Shown piece after piece: positions 24,565-32,635 of a stretch of 64,000 nucleotides of DNA. Source of the stretch: Marinoscillum pacificum (lineage in GTDB: Bacteria; Bacteroidota; Bacteroidia; Cytophagales; Cyclobacteriaceae). Every line of letters starts with the position of its first letter. The stretch's first letter is position 1. Location: assembly GCF_024714495.1 (NCBI RefSeq), contig NZ_JAMZMJ010000002.1, forward strand, positions 434,001 to 498,000, read 5' to 3'. A program made the translations under genes and the position numbers. The notes under the pieces are model-generated. The model ran no database searches, had not been told where the DNA came from, and saw only the letters and a program-made list of their open reading frames with translations.

Positions 24565-24906
24565 ATGAAACAATTCTTGTACTTATTCCGAGGCGGTGAT
24601 GAAGGTTATGCTCAATTATCACCTGAAGAAATGCAAAACCACATGGCCAAGTGGAATGAATGGATGATTCAAATAAGTAAAACTGATGAACCTGTTCCAG
24701 GGCTACCTCTTAATAATGAAGGAAAAGTAGTTGAAAAAGGAGGCGAAATCATAACTGACGGCCCTTATCCTGAAGGTAAGGAAATAGTTGGTGGATATGT
24801 CATAGTAGAAGCAAATACTTTAGATGAAGCAGTTGAATTATCTAAAGGCTGCCCAATATTTGACTTTGGAGGTATTGTGGAAGTAAGAGAAGCAGTAGAC
24901 ATGTAA
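24565..24906 (+). CDS. YCII-related (DGPF) domain protein
   Basis: A 113-residue protein of the YCII/DGPF family. Characteristic features are the N-terminal YLFRGGDE, the DGPYPEGKEIVGGYVIVEA segment and the C-terminal AVELSKGCP with a downstream I/VEVRE strand. Such proteins form a ferredoxin-like fold and are the standard genetic partner of ECF42-type sigma factors, where they are thought to be part of the same response. The following gene is that sigma factor, 44 bp away across a perfect hairpin. Confidence 0.88.
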   Translation: MKQFLYLFRGGDEGYAQLSPEEMQNHMAKWNEWMIQISKTDEPVPGLPLNNEGKVVEKGGEIITDGPYPEGKEIVGGYVIVEANTLDEAVELSKGCPIFDFGGIVEVREAVDM

Positions 24907-24914
24907 ATGAATTA

Positions 24915-24943
24915 GGCCATTTTTGTCATGGACAAAAATGGCC
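24915..24943. promoter_or_regulatory. Perfect 13-bp hairpin between YCII and sigma genes
   Basis: GGCCATTTTTGTC-ATG-GACAAAAATGGCC, a perfect inverted repeat with a 3-base loop, ending 7 bp before the sigma-factor ATG. It lacks a downstream U-run, so it is not a standard terminator. It could attenuate, stabilise the 3' end of the YCII message or hide the sigma-factor start. Confidence 0.6.
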
Positions 24944-24950
24944 ACATCCT

Positions 24951-26201
24951 ATGTCCCAAAAACCGGTCAATCAACTTGTAGATCACTTTTTCAGAAATGA
25001 ATTTGGAAAAGCTGTCACTTTATTGACTTCAAAGTTCGGGATTCAATATTTAGAGATAGCTGAAGATGCGGTGCAGGAAGCCCTTGGCAAAGCCATGCAA
25101 AATTGGGGCTTTGGAAAGATCCCTGATAATCCTTCAGGTTGGATCATACGAGTGGCTCAAAACAAAATAATTGACTACTTACGAAGACAACAAAAAGTCT
25201 TCTACGCCACGCAAGTTCCAGATCAGGCATATCATGAACAGATCACATCTGATGAACAGTTCAATGATGAAATGATCAAAATGATATTTGCGTGCTGCAA
25301 TCCAAAATTAAGTGCAGACTATCAAATCATACTTACACTTAAAATATTAGGTGGTTTATCCATTCGAGAGATTGCATCTGCACTATTAAAAAAGGAGGAA
25401 ACCATTGCCAAGTCCTATACCAGAGCTAAAAAACAATTCCAAAAGGAAAACCTTCAACTTGAGCTCCCTGAAGATGAAGCCATTAATGATCGACTACTAA
25501 TGGTGTTAAAAACTATCTATTTACTGTTCAATGAAGGGTATAAAAGCACGGAAGGTGAGCAACTGATTCGACGAGATTTGTGTGAGGAAGCCATGCGTCT
25601 AAATCAACTTTTGTTAGAGAACGCCTCTACCAATAATGAATGGTCAAGATCATTAATGGCGTTGATGCATTTTCAAGTGGCTCGATTCGACTCCAGAGTT
25701 GATGAATATGGGCTAGCCATTTCGCTCACCGACCAGGACCGGTCCAAATGGGATCAACGCCATATTACTTTTGGAAACCGGTATTTGACGACCATAGAGA
25801 ATGGAATAAAAAACACTTATTTCATTCAAGCAGCTATCAGTGGCATTCACTGTGCAGCCAAAACATGGGAAGACACCAACTGGACCTACATCTTAATGCT
25901 GTACAATCATTTGTATGCATTAAGGCCTAACCCAGTAGTAGCACTCAATCGAATATATCCTTTCGCAATGGTACATGGAGCAGAAGCAGCACTCACAGAA
26001 CTAAACAAGCTAAAAACTGAGTCATCATTACTTTCTAACCATTTACTCGCAGCAACGGAAGCAGAACTTCATCAGCAGCTTGGCGATTTGCAGGAAGCAA
26101 TTAAGCTCACTGAAAAAGCGATTGACTTGGCGAAGAATGAGAAAGATAAGATCTTCTTATCACATAAATGTGAGCAATTAAAAAAGGCCATGATTCTATA
26201 A
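24951..26201 (+). CDS. ECF42-type sigma factor with C-terminal TPR-like extension
   Basis: A 416-residue sigma-70 family protein with an N-terminal sigma region 2 (about 8-80; EDAVQEALGKAMQNW and PSGWIIRVAQNKIIDYLRRQ) and region 4 (about 110-165; LGGLSIREIASALLKKEETI). A long extension of about 250 residues follows (LLFNEGYKST..., ending in helical repeats such as LLAATEAELHQQLGDLQEAI). This is the architecture of the ECF42 group (DUF6596 extension), in which no anti-sigma factor is found and the extension is thought to regulate activity. The upstream YCII gene is the expected partner. Confidence 0.9.
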   Translation: MSQKPVNQLVDHFFRNEFGKAVTLLTSKFGIQYLEIAEDAVQEALGKAMQNWGFGKIPDNPSGWIIRVAQNKIIDYLRRQQKVFYATQVPDQAYHEQITSDEQFNDEMIKMIFACCNPKLSADYQIILTLKILGGLSIREIASALLKKEETIAKSYTRAKKQFQKENLQLELPEDEAINDRLLMVLKTIYLLFNEGYKSTEGEQLIRRDLCEEAMRLNQLLLENASTNNEWSRSLMALMHFQVARFDSRVDEYGLAISLTDQDRSKWDQRHITFGNRYLTTIENGIKNTYFIQAAISGIHCAAKTWEDTNWTYILMLYNHLYALRPNPVVALNRIYPFAMVHGAEAALTELNKLKTESSLLSNHLLAATEAELHQQLGDLQEAIKLTEKAIDLAKNEKDKIFLSHKCEQLKKAMIL

Positions 26202-26226
26202 ACCATGACCCTCTTACCAGCGGAGA

Positions 26227-26248
26227 ATGCCTTAAGTAACTAAGGCAT
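26227..26248. terminator. Hairpin between convergent sigma and AraC genes
   Basis: ATGCCTTA (26227-26234) pairs with TAAGGCAT (26241-26248). There is no clear U-run on either side, so it is at best a weak bidirectional terminator or mRNA 3'-end structure. Confidence 0.35.
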
Positions 26249-26319
26249 CCAACATTTAAATGCAAACAAGCTATTCAAAGTAAGCATCAGCAAATGACTT
26301 TTAATTGTACAAACAAGAA

Positions 26320-27141
26320 CTATTTGAAATATCGAAACTGATATGCCAAAGATTCTGGCAAAGTTTTCAATTCACTTGGCGTTTTTCCACAGATACTCTT
26401 AAAGTCACGAATAAAATGTGCCTGATCATGATAGCCAAGTTGCTGTGCAATAGAAGCATAGGTATCTCCGCTCTTCATTTCCGTAATCAAGTTTAGCCCC
26501 TGATTAAATCGAGACAGCTTCACAAACTGTTTTGGAGACATCCCAAAATACTTATTGAACAAATCTGAGATGTGTCTTCTCGTAAATCCCATATCTGACG
26601 CCATCTTCTCAACACTTATTTTATAACCATCGGGCCCTGTAAGTCGCTTAAATAGATCAAGCAGATCCTCCCTAATAGCATTAGCTTTAAGTCTGGCTTC
26701 AACAAATTGCTCAATTAAGACCAATATCTCCGCTTCCGACAAATCTTCCAATTGAAAAACCTCATTAAGAAGGCTGAGTTCTGGAAAATCTTCTAGTTTG
26801 ATAAATCTATTCATTAGCTGCTTTGGGGTTATTCCAAACAGCAAAAACATGTACATAGGATATAGGGATGCCCCTATTACGCGAATCTTTTCGTGCGAAT
26901 ATTCTACCAAATTACTGATATACCCAATATAAATCCCTTCATTTAGTAGCTGTGAGTTCTTGGAATCCATCATTCTGATTTCCACACCACTTGCTGATTG
27001 AATTATAAAAAAAGAGGGCGTACCATTAGGAAGGAGGAAATCCTTGCGTTTTTCCTCATCATCATAGTTAATCACAAAAAAAGACTTGATTACCTCCTTC
27101 AGCTTGTCAGAGGAATCAAATTCTTTAAAATCTAGGCTCAT
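26320..27141 (-). CDS. AraC-family transcriptional regulator
   Basis: A 273-residue regulator. The C-terminal AraC/XylS domain (about 165-265) contains two helix-turn-helix units, KISVEKMASDMGFTRRHISDL and TYASIAQQLGYHDQAHFIRD, joined by the helix FGMSPKQFVKLSRF. The N-terminal ~150 residues form a ligand or dimerisation domain like those in short Bacteroidota AraC proteins, with VINYDDEEKRKDFLLPNGTP. The ATG is 23 bp from the centre of a 24-bp palindrome, a likely autoregulatory site. Its target genes are not evident; neighbours are a sigma factor (convergent) and a GT9 gene. Confidence 0.9.
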   Translation of the reverse strand: MSLDFKEFDSSDKLKEVIKSFFVINYDDEEKRKDFLLPNGTPSFFIIQSASGVEIRMMDSKNSQLLNEGIYIGYISNLVEYSHEKIRVIGASLYPMYMFLLFGITPKQLMNRFIKLEDFPELSLLNEVFQLEDLSEAEILVLIEQFVEARLKANAIREDLLDLFKRLTGPDGYKISVEKMASDMGFTRRHISDLFNKYFGMSPKQFVKLSRFNQGLNLITEMKSGDTYASIAQQLGYHDQAHFIRDFKSICGKTPSELKTLPESLAYQFRYFK

Positions 27142-27152
27142 TAGTACAAACG

Positions 27153-27176
27153 GTTATATGATTGCAATCACATAAC
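27153..27176. promoter_or_regulatory. 24-bp palindrome upstream of the AraC regulator
   Basis: GTTAT-A-TGATTGCAATCA-C-ATAAC: the central 12 bp are a perfect palindrome, and 22 of 24 positions are symmetric. It lies in the 35 bp between the GT9 stop and the AraC-family ATG. It could be an operator or, less likely, a U-less terminator of the GT9 gene. Confidence 0.5.
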
Positions 27177-28130
27177 TCACAGAATTATTGTACTCCCACA
27201 CCTAAAATGGCCTTGAGGACACTGGCGTTTACCGTGAATTCCACAGGGCCTGCATGGAAGTTGTTCACCGGTCTCAGCAATAAACGACATATCCGACAAA
27301 GGTGCAAATCCAAAGGCAGGAATTGTTGAACAAAAAGCTGCTGTGACAGAAGCATTTACAGCTGAAGCAAAGTGCATCGGTGCAGAATCATTGACATAAT
27401 TCATGTCGGCACCTTTCATTAATGCAGCAGACTCCAACATTGACAACTGACCTGCTAACACCATAACAGACAGGCCTTTGCACTGATTTTGAATATATTG
27501 ACAATCGGATAAATCATCTGCTCCTCCAAGTAAATAGATGTTATTTCCAGATAACTTATTCCTGATCAACTCTATCCATTTATTCAGCGGCACTTTTTTC
27601 GTTTGCCAAACCGATCCCGGAGATATGGTAACATAATCTTTACCATACCTTTCCTTTAATTTATTGATCAGGTGATCCACATAAAGTTTTGGTATCTGAG
27701 GATCAGGATCATCTACAATCCCAGCAATCAAACTGTGATTACGCTCGATTTCATGTTGACCATCAAATGAATGCGGATATCGCTCCGAAAACAAAAATGA
27801 CAAGGGGTTCTTCCTAAATCCTATGATTTGATCCGCACCCGAAAAAGCCGCCAATATCCCACTACTCAAGAATCGATGTAGATTGATCACTAAATCATAA
27901 TGAATGGATCTAAACCTCTTAATTAATTGTATAAGACTGGAACCTTTATGAAGCTTATTAAAAGAGTGTACACTTCGAACAAAAGGATGCTGATCAAATA
28001 ACTCTTCATAGCCAGATCTAATGCAAAAATCGATGGAAGCCTTCGGGAAATGATGATGCAATTTCTCTGCAACTGATGTAGCCAACACCACATCTCCAAT
28101 AAAAGCCGTCTGAATAATCAGTATTTGCAT
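27177..28130 (-). CDS. GT9 family glycosyltransferase (heptosyltransferase-like)
   Basis: A 317-residue GT-B glycosyltransferase like ADP-heptose:LPS heptosyltransferases. The N-terminal IIQTAFIGDVVLATSVAEKL (4-23) is the signature of the first Rossmann domain, and SPGSVWQTKKVP (about 182-193) begins the nucleotide-sugar domain. The MNYVNDSAPMHFASA segment carries the conserved Asp-Ser region near the donor site. The C-terminus has a Cys cluster CRPCGIHGKRQCPQGHFRC, also seen in the second GT9 protein of this window. It is expected at the cytoplasmic face of the inner membrane in surface-glycan synthesis; the sugar is unknown. Confidence 0.88.
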   Translation of the reverse strand: MQILIIQTAFIGDVVLATSVAEKLHHHFPKASIDFCIRSGYEELFDQHPFVRSVHSFNKLHKGSSLIQLIKRFRSIHYDLVINLHRFLSSGILAAFSGADQIIGFRKNPLSFLFSERYPHSFDGQHEIERNHSLIAGIVDDPDPQIPKLYVDHLINKLKERYGKDYVTISPGSVWQTKKVPLNKWIELIRNKLSGNNIYLLGGADDLSDCQYIQNQCKGLSVMVLAGQLSMLESAALMKGADMNYVNDSAPMHFASAVNASVTAAFCSTIPAFGFAPLSDMSFIAETGEQLPCRPCGIHGKRQCPQGHFRCGSTIIL

Positions 28131-28158
28131 AAACTAGGTTCGAGAGCTTTAAAATTAG

Positions 28159-28166
28159 TAAATTTG
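28159..28166 (+). promoter_or_regulatory. -7 box giving a leaderless or near-leaderless M16 mRNA
   Basis: TAAATTTG is a perfect TAnnTTTG match whose last base is only 7 bp before the ATG at 28174, so transcription would begin at or next to the start codon. Confidence 0.55.
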
Positions 28167-28173
28167 CGCCCCT

Positions 28174-29406
28174 ATGAATGATCATGAGCTGATAGAGTTA
28201 CCGAATGGGATTCGGATTATTCACAAACAGATAAGTAATACTAAGATTGCCCATGTGGGAATCATGCTGGATATTGGGAGCAGAGATGAAACTCCTGAGG
28301 AGCAAGGTATTGCTCATTTCTGGGAGCACATGGCTTTCAAAGGAACCAAAAAGCGTAAGTCTTTTCACATCATCAACAGACTGGACTCACTTGGTGGCGA
28401 GCTAAATGCTTACACAACAAGGGAAAAAATCTGTTTCTACGCTTCCGTCCTGGACAACCATTTGGACAAAGCAGTTGAGCTGCTTGCAGACATCACTTTC
28501 AACTCCATCTTCCCGGAAAAGGAAATAGAAAAAGAGCGAATGGTGATTCTGGAGGAAATGGCAATGTATCGCGATACTCCGGAAGATGCCATTCAGGATG
28601 ATTTTGATGAATTAGTGTTTCACAATCACCCTCTGGGAAGCAATATTCTAGGTACAATAGACACTGTTAATTCCTTTAAACAAAATGATTTTAAAGAGTT
28701 CTTGAAAAAGAATCTCAACACTGAGCGAATCATCCTTTCGAGTGTAGGAAACTATTCCGCGAAGAAATTGAAGCGAATGGCTGAAAAATATCTACAGGAT
28801 ATTCCTCATAAGAATCATACTCCTGAAAGAAACTATTTCACTCCAACTTCGCCCATAGTTCAGACTATTGAGAAGCCAATCACCCAGGCACATGTTGCGT
28901 TGGGCAGAACCAGCTACAGCTTGAAAGATGAGAATAGAATTCCGTTCTTTCTATTGATCAATATCCTTGGTGGTCCAAGTATGAACTCACGCCTTAACTT
29001 GTCCTTGCGTGAAAAACATGGCTTTGTTTATGGAATAGATGCCAGCTATACACCTTACATTGAGACTGGCTCATTGGCGATTTATTTCGCTACGGACCCT
29101 AAAAACCTTAAGAAAAGTCTTCGCCTGATTGATAAAGAATTTGATCTTCTGAAAAAGAATCCACTAGGTCATATGCAACTTCATAAGGCTAAGCAACAGC
29201 TAAAAGGTCAGCTGGCCATGTCTGAAGAGAACAACAACGCCATGATGCTGATGATGGCAAAAAGCATTCTGGATCTCAATAAAGTACCAGACATCAATGA
29301 GCTATTTGAAAAAATAGATCAGGCTTCTGCGGAACATTTGATGGAATTAGCACGACAAAACTTCAATAAAGATGAAATGAGTCAGCTAACTTTCATTCCA
29401 AAGTAG
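28174..29406 (+). CDS. M16 family zinc metallopeptidase
   Basis: A 410-residue peptidase of the insulinase/processing-peptidase family with the inverted zinc motif H48-F-W-E51-H52 in a helix starting at GIAHFWEHMAFKG. The third ligand is a Glu about 75 residues later in RMVILEEMAMYRDTPED. The length fits single-unit bacterial M16 peptidases, and both half-domains are visible (second half from about 215, with HVALGRTSYS and NILGGPSMNSRLNLSLREK). There is no signal peptide, so it is cytosolic. It is followed 32 bp later by the methyltransferase and lytic transglycosylase genes. Confidence 0.93.
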   Translation: MNDHELIELPNGIRIIHKQISNTKIAHVGIMLDIGSRDETPEEQGIAHFWEHMAFKGTKKRKSFHIINRLDSLGGELNAYTTREKICFYASVLDNHLDKAVELLADITFNSIFPEKEIEKERMVILEEMAMYRDTPEDAIQDDFDELVFHNHPLGSNILGTIDTVNSFKQNDFKEFLKKNLNTERIILSSVGNYSAKKLKRMAEKYLQDIPHKNHTPERNYFTPTSPIVQTIEKPITQAHVALGRTSYSLKDENRIPFFLLINILGGPSMNSRLNLSLREKHGFVYGIDASYTPYIETGSLAIYFATDPKNLKKSLRLIDKEFDLLKKNPLGHMQLHKAKQQLKGQLAMSEENNNAMMLMMAKSILDLNKVPDINELFEKIDQASAEHLMELARQNFNKDEMSQLTFIPK

Positions 29407-29438
29407 CACTGCGGTAGAAAATCCATTAATTTTACCTC

Positions 29439-30077
29439 ATGGATTTTCTACCAGAACCTCTTCAACACTACATCGAAGAAAACACGGAAGCAGAAAGTGG
29501 ATTACTCCACCAAATCAACCGTGAAACTCACCTCAATGTATTAAAACCAAGAATGCTCTCCGGACATTTGCAGGGCAGGGTTTTATCGATGTTGAGTCAT
29601 ATGATCCGACCTACGAATATTCTGGAAATAGGAACGTATACTGGGTATTCAGCTCTTTGTTTAGCTGAAGGAATGAGTGCTGATGGAAAACTCATCACCA
29701 TTGATGTAAATGAAGAACTGGAAGATCAGGTAAATTCTTATTTTGAACAATCCGAGTACAAAGATCAAATTGAATTTAAAGTAGGCAATGCACAAGAAAT
29801 CATACCAACTCTGAGTTATGAATGGGACATGGTTTTTATTGATGCTGACAAAGGGAGCTACCCTGCTTACTTTGAAATGACTTTACCAAAGGTGAAAAAA
29901 GGTGGTTTTATCATCATTGACAATGTACTTTGGAGTGGCAAAGTGGCTGAGATGGACAAAACAGATAAAGCAACCGAATCCATGCGTGCATTTAATAAGA
30001 TGGTCCATGATCATGACGGAGTTCAAAATGTCTTATTTCCAATTCGCGACGGCTTAATGATTTTAAGAAAACTATGA
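29439..30077 (+). CDS. SAM-dependent O-methyltransferase
   Basis: A 212-residue class I methyltransferase of the COMT-like O-methyltransferase family 3. SAM motif I is NILEIGTYTGYSALCLAEGM (about 59-78), motif II involves KLITIDVNEE, and the divalent-metal/catalytic region is MVFIDADKGSYPAYFE (about 129-144) with IIIDNVLWSGKV. The acceptor is unknown. A TAATTTTA box sits 4 bp before the ATG, so it may have its own short-leader transcript. Its stop overlaps the start of the transglycosylase gene by 4 bp. Confidence 0.9.
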   Translation: MDFLPEPLQHYIEENTEAESGLLHQINRETHLNVLKPRMLSGHLQGRVLSMLSHMIRPTNILEIGTYTGYSALCLAEGMSADGKLITIDVNEELEDQVNSYFEQSEYKDQIEFKVGNAQEIIPTLSYEWDMVFIDADKGSYPAYFEMTLPKVKKGGFIIIDNVLWSGKVAEMDKTDKATESMRAFNKMVHDHDGVQNVLFPIRDGLMILRKL

Positions 30078-32083
30078 GAGCAGTATTACTAGCGATCACT
30101 TGTATTCTATCCACCTTACTTTACGCTGAGACACCTCAGGTACCATCTTCTATCGAAATAGCTGGAGTTAAACTCAAAATCACCAGCGACGCACAGGAAG
30201 AAATCCAGCGCCATGTCAATGCGCTTCGAGCAAGTGACAAGTATTTCCGCATCAAACTGGATCGGGTAAACCTATACTTCCCTATCGTGGAGCGTGTTTT
30301 AAGAGAAGAAGGAGTTCCTGAAGACATAAAGTACCTGGCCATCCAGGAAAGTGCTTTGATTTCTGATGCAGTTTCTTCTTCCAATGCTGTTGGATATTGG
30401 CAGTTCAAAGATTTTACAGCCAGAGAGGTAGGCTTGCGTGTTGACTCTAAGATTGACGAACGTAAAAACATCGTTTCCGCAACCAGAGGTGCTGCCAAGT
30501 ACTTCAAAAGAAATAACTTCTTCTTTAAAAACTGGATCTATGCGGTAAGCGCCTATCAAGCAGGTCCGGGTGGTGCCAAACAATATGTAGACAAAGAAAA
30601 TTTTGGATCAGACAAACTCACGATTACCAAAAAGACACATTGGTACGTATTAAAATACATTGCCCATGTCATTGCATTCAAAGATGAAATCGGAAGACCA
30701 CACAGCGAAGGGTTGAAACTTGCAGAATACACCAAAGGTGAAGGAAAATCGATCGAACAAGTAGCGAGAGAATTTGAAGTAGAAGAAGATTTAGCAAAAG
30801 ATTATAACAAATGGTTGCTTCACGGCAAAGTACCTGATGACAAAGAATACACGGTGATCATTCCTATGACAGGAAATATCCCGAGTAGCTTAGTTGCTAG
30901 TTCTAAAGACAAAAGTAACCCTCCACTATCCAGGACAATTAAGGAACCAGAACAAAGCAACTATCCGGATAGAATAGCTGGAGATATTATTTCCAAGAAG
31001 CAATCGATTTTTCTAAAAGTGAATGGCATTGAAGCCACCATGGCTTCTAAAAATGACAATGTGCAGTCCATAGCAAAGAAAGCGGGCATAGATCCAGGTA
31101 AATTCCTAGACTATAATGACATGAAAAGCACCGCCACCGTGGAAGCTGGACAGATCTATTATGTACGTAGCAAGAAAAACAAATCGTCCATTTATCACCA
31201 TGTAGCTCAATATGATGAAAGTCTATGGGATATTTCCCAGAAGTATGGAATCAAACTCGATCAGCTGAAAAAGAGGAATAGAATGAGTGACAATGAATCA
31301 CTTAAACCAGGCAGGTTGATGTGGTTGCGCAAAAAACGTCCTTCTGACACTCCTGTGGAATACCATAAAGTAGAACGAAAGAATACTTATGTGGCGAAAA
31401 AGCCAGAAGTAATCACTCGCAAACCTATTGTGGTAGAGACCAGACCTGAGGAACCTGAAAAAATCACCAACGAAGAACGTTTTGAACCAAAAAACATCCC
31501 TGATGGAGACAAAATCATTCATATCATCCAAGGAGGAGACTCTTTTTATAGCTTGTCTAAAAGGTACAATGTTGAAGTAGGTGATATTGCTGATTGGAAT
31601 GGCCGCCAAACCAATAGTACTTTGAGCATTGGTGAAGAGATCGTAATCTATCGCCCTAAGCGTAACTATTCAACTCCAGTTAAGACTCCAGAAAATGAAA
31701 CCATTGCAGAACTAGGTGGCAAGAAAGATGTAAGAGATGAGGTTAAAAAATCGACATCTTCAAACTCCAAAACACATGTTGTTGCAGCCGGTGAATCTTT
31801 ATGGGGAATCTCTAAAAAGTATGACGTGACAGTTGCAGAAATTCGAGACTGGAACAATCTGAAAGAGTCCGATCCTATCAGTCCAGGTCAGGAGCTAGTT
31901 ATAGGAAAAAAGAAGTCCCAGAAAAAGGAAGACGGATATACTACTTACACTGTAAAAGGTGGAGATAGCCTTTATAAAATCAGTAAAGACTTTGACATGA
32001 CAGTTGATGAAATAATGAAACTCAACAACATGTCTAACTCTAACCTATCTGTAGGAACTGAATTGAAAGTGCGTAAAAAATAA
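30074..32083 (+). CDS. Membrane-bound lytic transglycosylase with LysM repeats (MltD-like)
   Basis: A 669-residue exported cell-wall enzyme with a signal peptide (1-18). The SLT domain (about 75-210) has catalytic Glu92 in AIQESAL followed by SSNAVGYWQFKDFTAREVGL. Downstream are LysM peptidoglycan-binding modules: one degenerate (about 370-415, HHVAQYDESLWDISQKYG) and three clear ones (about 487-530, 580-622 and 627-667) with the pattern (V/I)..GDS(L/F)..(I/L)SK(K/R/D)(Y/F). Glu/Lys-rich linkers separate them. It cleaves glycan strands to 1,6-anhydro products. It is coupled to the methyltransferase gene by a 4-bp overlap. Confidence 0.92.
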   Translation: MRAVLLAITCILSTLLYAETPQVPSSIEIAGVKLKITSDAQEEIQRHVNALRASDKYFRIKLDRVNLYFPIVERVLREEGVPEDIKYLAIQESALISDAVSSSNAVGYWQFKDFTAREVGLRVDSKIDERKNIVSATRGAAKYFKRNNFFFKNWIYAVSAYQAGPGGAKQYVDKENFGSDKLTITKKTHWYVLKYIAHVIAFKDEIGRPHSEGLKLAEYTKGEGKSIEQVAREFEVEEDLAKDYNKWLLHGKVPDDKEYTVIIPMTGNIPSSLVASSKDKSNPPLSRTIKEPEQSNYPDRIAGDIISKKQSIFLKVNGIEATMASKNDNVQSIAKKAGIDPGKFLDYNDMKSTATVEAGQIYYVRSKKNKSSIYHHVAQYDESLWDISQKYGIKLDQLKKRNRMSDNESLKPGRLMWLRKKRPSDTPVEYHKVERKNTYVAKKPEVITRKPIVVETRPEEPEKITNEERFEPKNIPDGDKIIHIIQGGDSFYSLSKRYNVEVGDIADWNGRQTNSTLSIGEEIVIYRPKRNYSTPVKTPENETIAELGGKKDVRDEVKKSTSSNSKTHVVAAGESLWGISKKYDVTVAEIRDWNNLKESDPISPGQELVIGKKKSQKKEDGYTTYTVKGGDSLYKISKDFDMTVDEIMKLNNMSNSNLSVGTELKVRKK

Positions 32084-32109
32084 AAGTCAGGCTGTGAACA
32101 ACCTGACTT
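32084..32109. terminator. Hairpin between convergent mltD-like and receiver genes
   Basis: AAGTCAGG (32084-32091) pairs with CCTGACTT (32102-32109) immediately after the transglycosylase stop codon. There is no U-run, so it is a weak or 3'-end-protecting structure. Confidence 0.4.
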
Positions 32110-32142
32110 CCTCAATCATATTGCTAACACCAAGGTTGGTGA

Positions 32143-32520
32143 TCAGGCGTTAGCTAACTCTTGATTGAAAATATCTCGCACCTTATCTACTGCCCTTTTG
32201 AATTCCCCTTCCTCAGGTGGTTTGGAAATAAAAGTCACAGCATTCAACTCCAGCGCTTTATCTTTAAAATTAGGGTTACCAGAGATTACAATAATTTTGG
32301 GTGGCTTCATCAAAGATCGCATGATCTCTATGCCATTGAACTCTGGCATCTCTATGTCCAAAAACAATACATCAGGCTTATCAAGAATAATCCCAGCCGC
32401 ACCTTTCACGGCATCCTGATAGGTATTAACCAATTCCAAATTTTCGGTTTTATCTGCCAATTGCTTGACCATCAAGATTGATGTTGGGTCATCGTCAATA
32501 GAAATAGCGCGTAACTTCAT
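32143..32520 (-). CDS. Single-domain response regulator
   Basis: A 125-residue stand-alone receiver domain. Acidic residues are at D9-D10 (SIDDDP), the phospho-acceptor is in DVLFLDIEMPEFNGIEIM (about residue 57), a Ser is in the VISGNP strand and the Lys is in FISKPP. There is no output domain. The FLDIEMPEFNG wording is like receivers of LytR-type regulators, but the effector domain is absent, so it probably acts by protein-protein contact or as a phosphate relay. No cognate kinase is adjacent. Confidence 0.9.
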   Translation of the reverse strand: MKLRAISIDDDPTSILMVKQLADKTENLELVNTYQDAVKGAAGIILDKPDVLFLDIEMPEFNGIEIMRSLMKPPKIIVISGNPNFKDKALELNAVTFISKPPEEGEFKRAVDKVRDIFNQELANA

Positions 32521-32635
32521 ACATAGTTCGTTAAAGGTTGAAAGATCGCTAGAGTATTTTAAAGGGTCAAGTATTTATCGTCTAATGACGAATATCTGTG
32601 GTTTAACAACACAAATGCTTACACTAAGTAAAATC

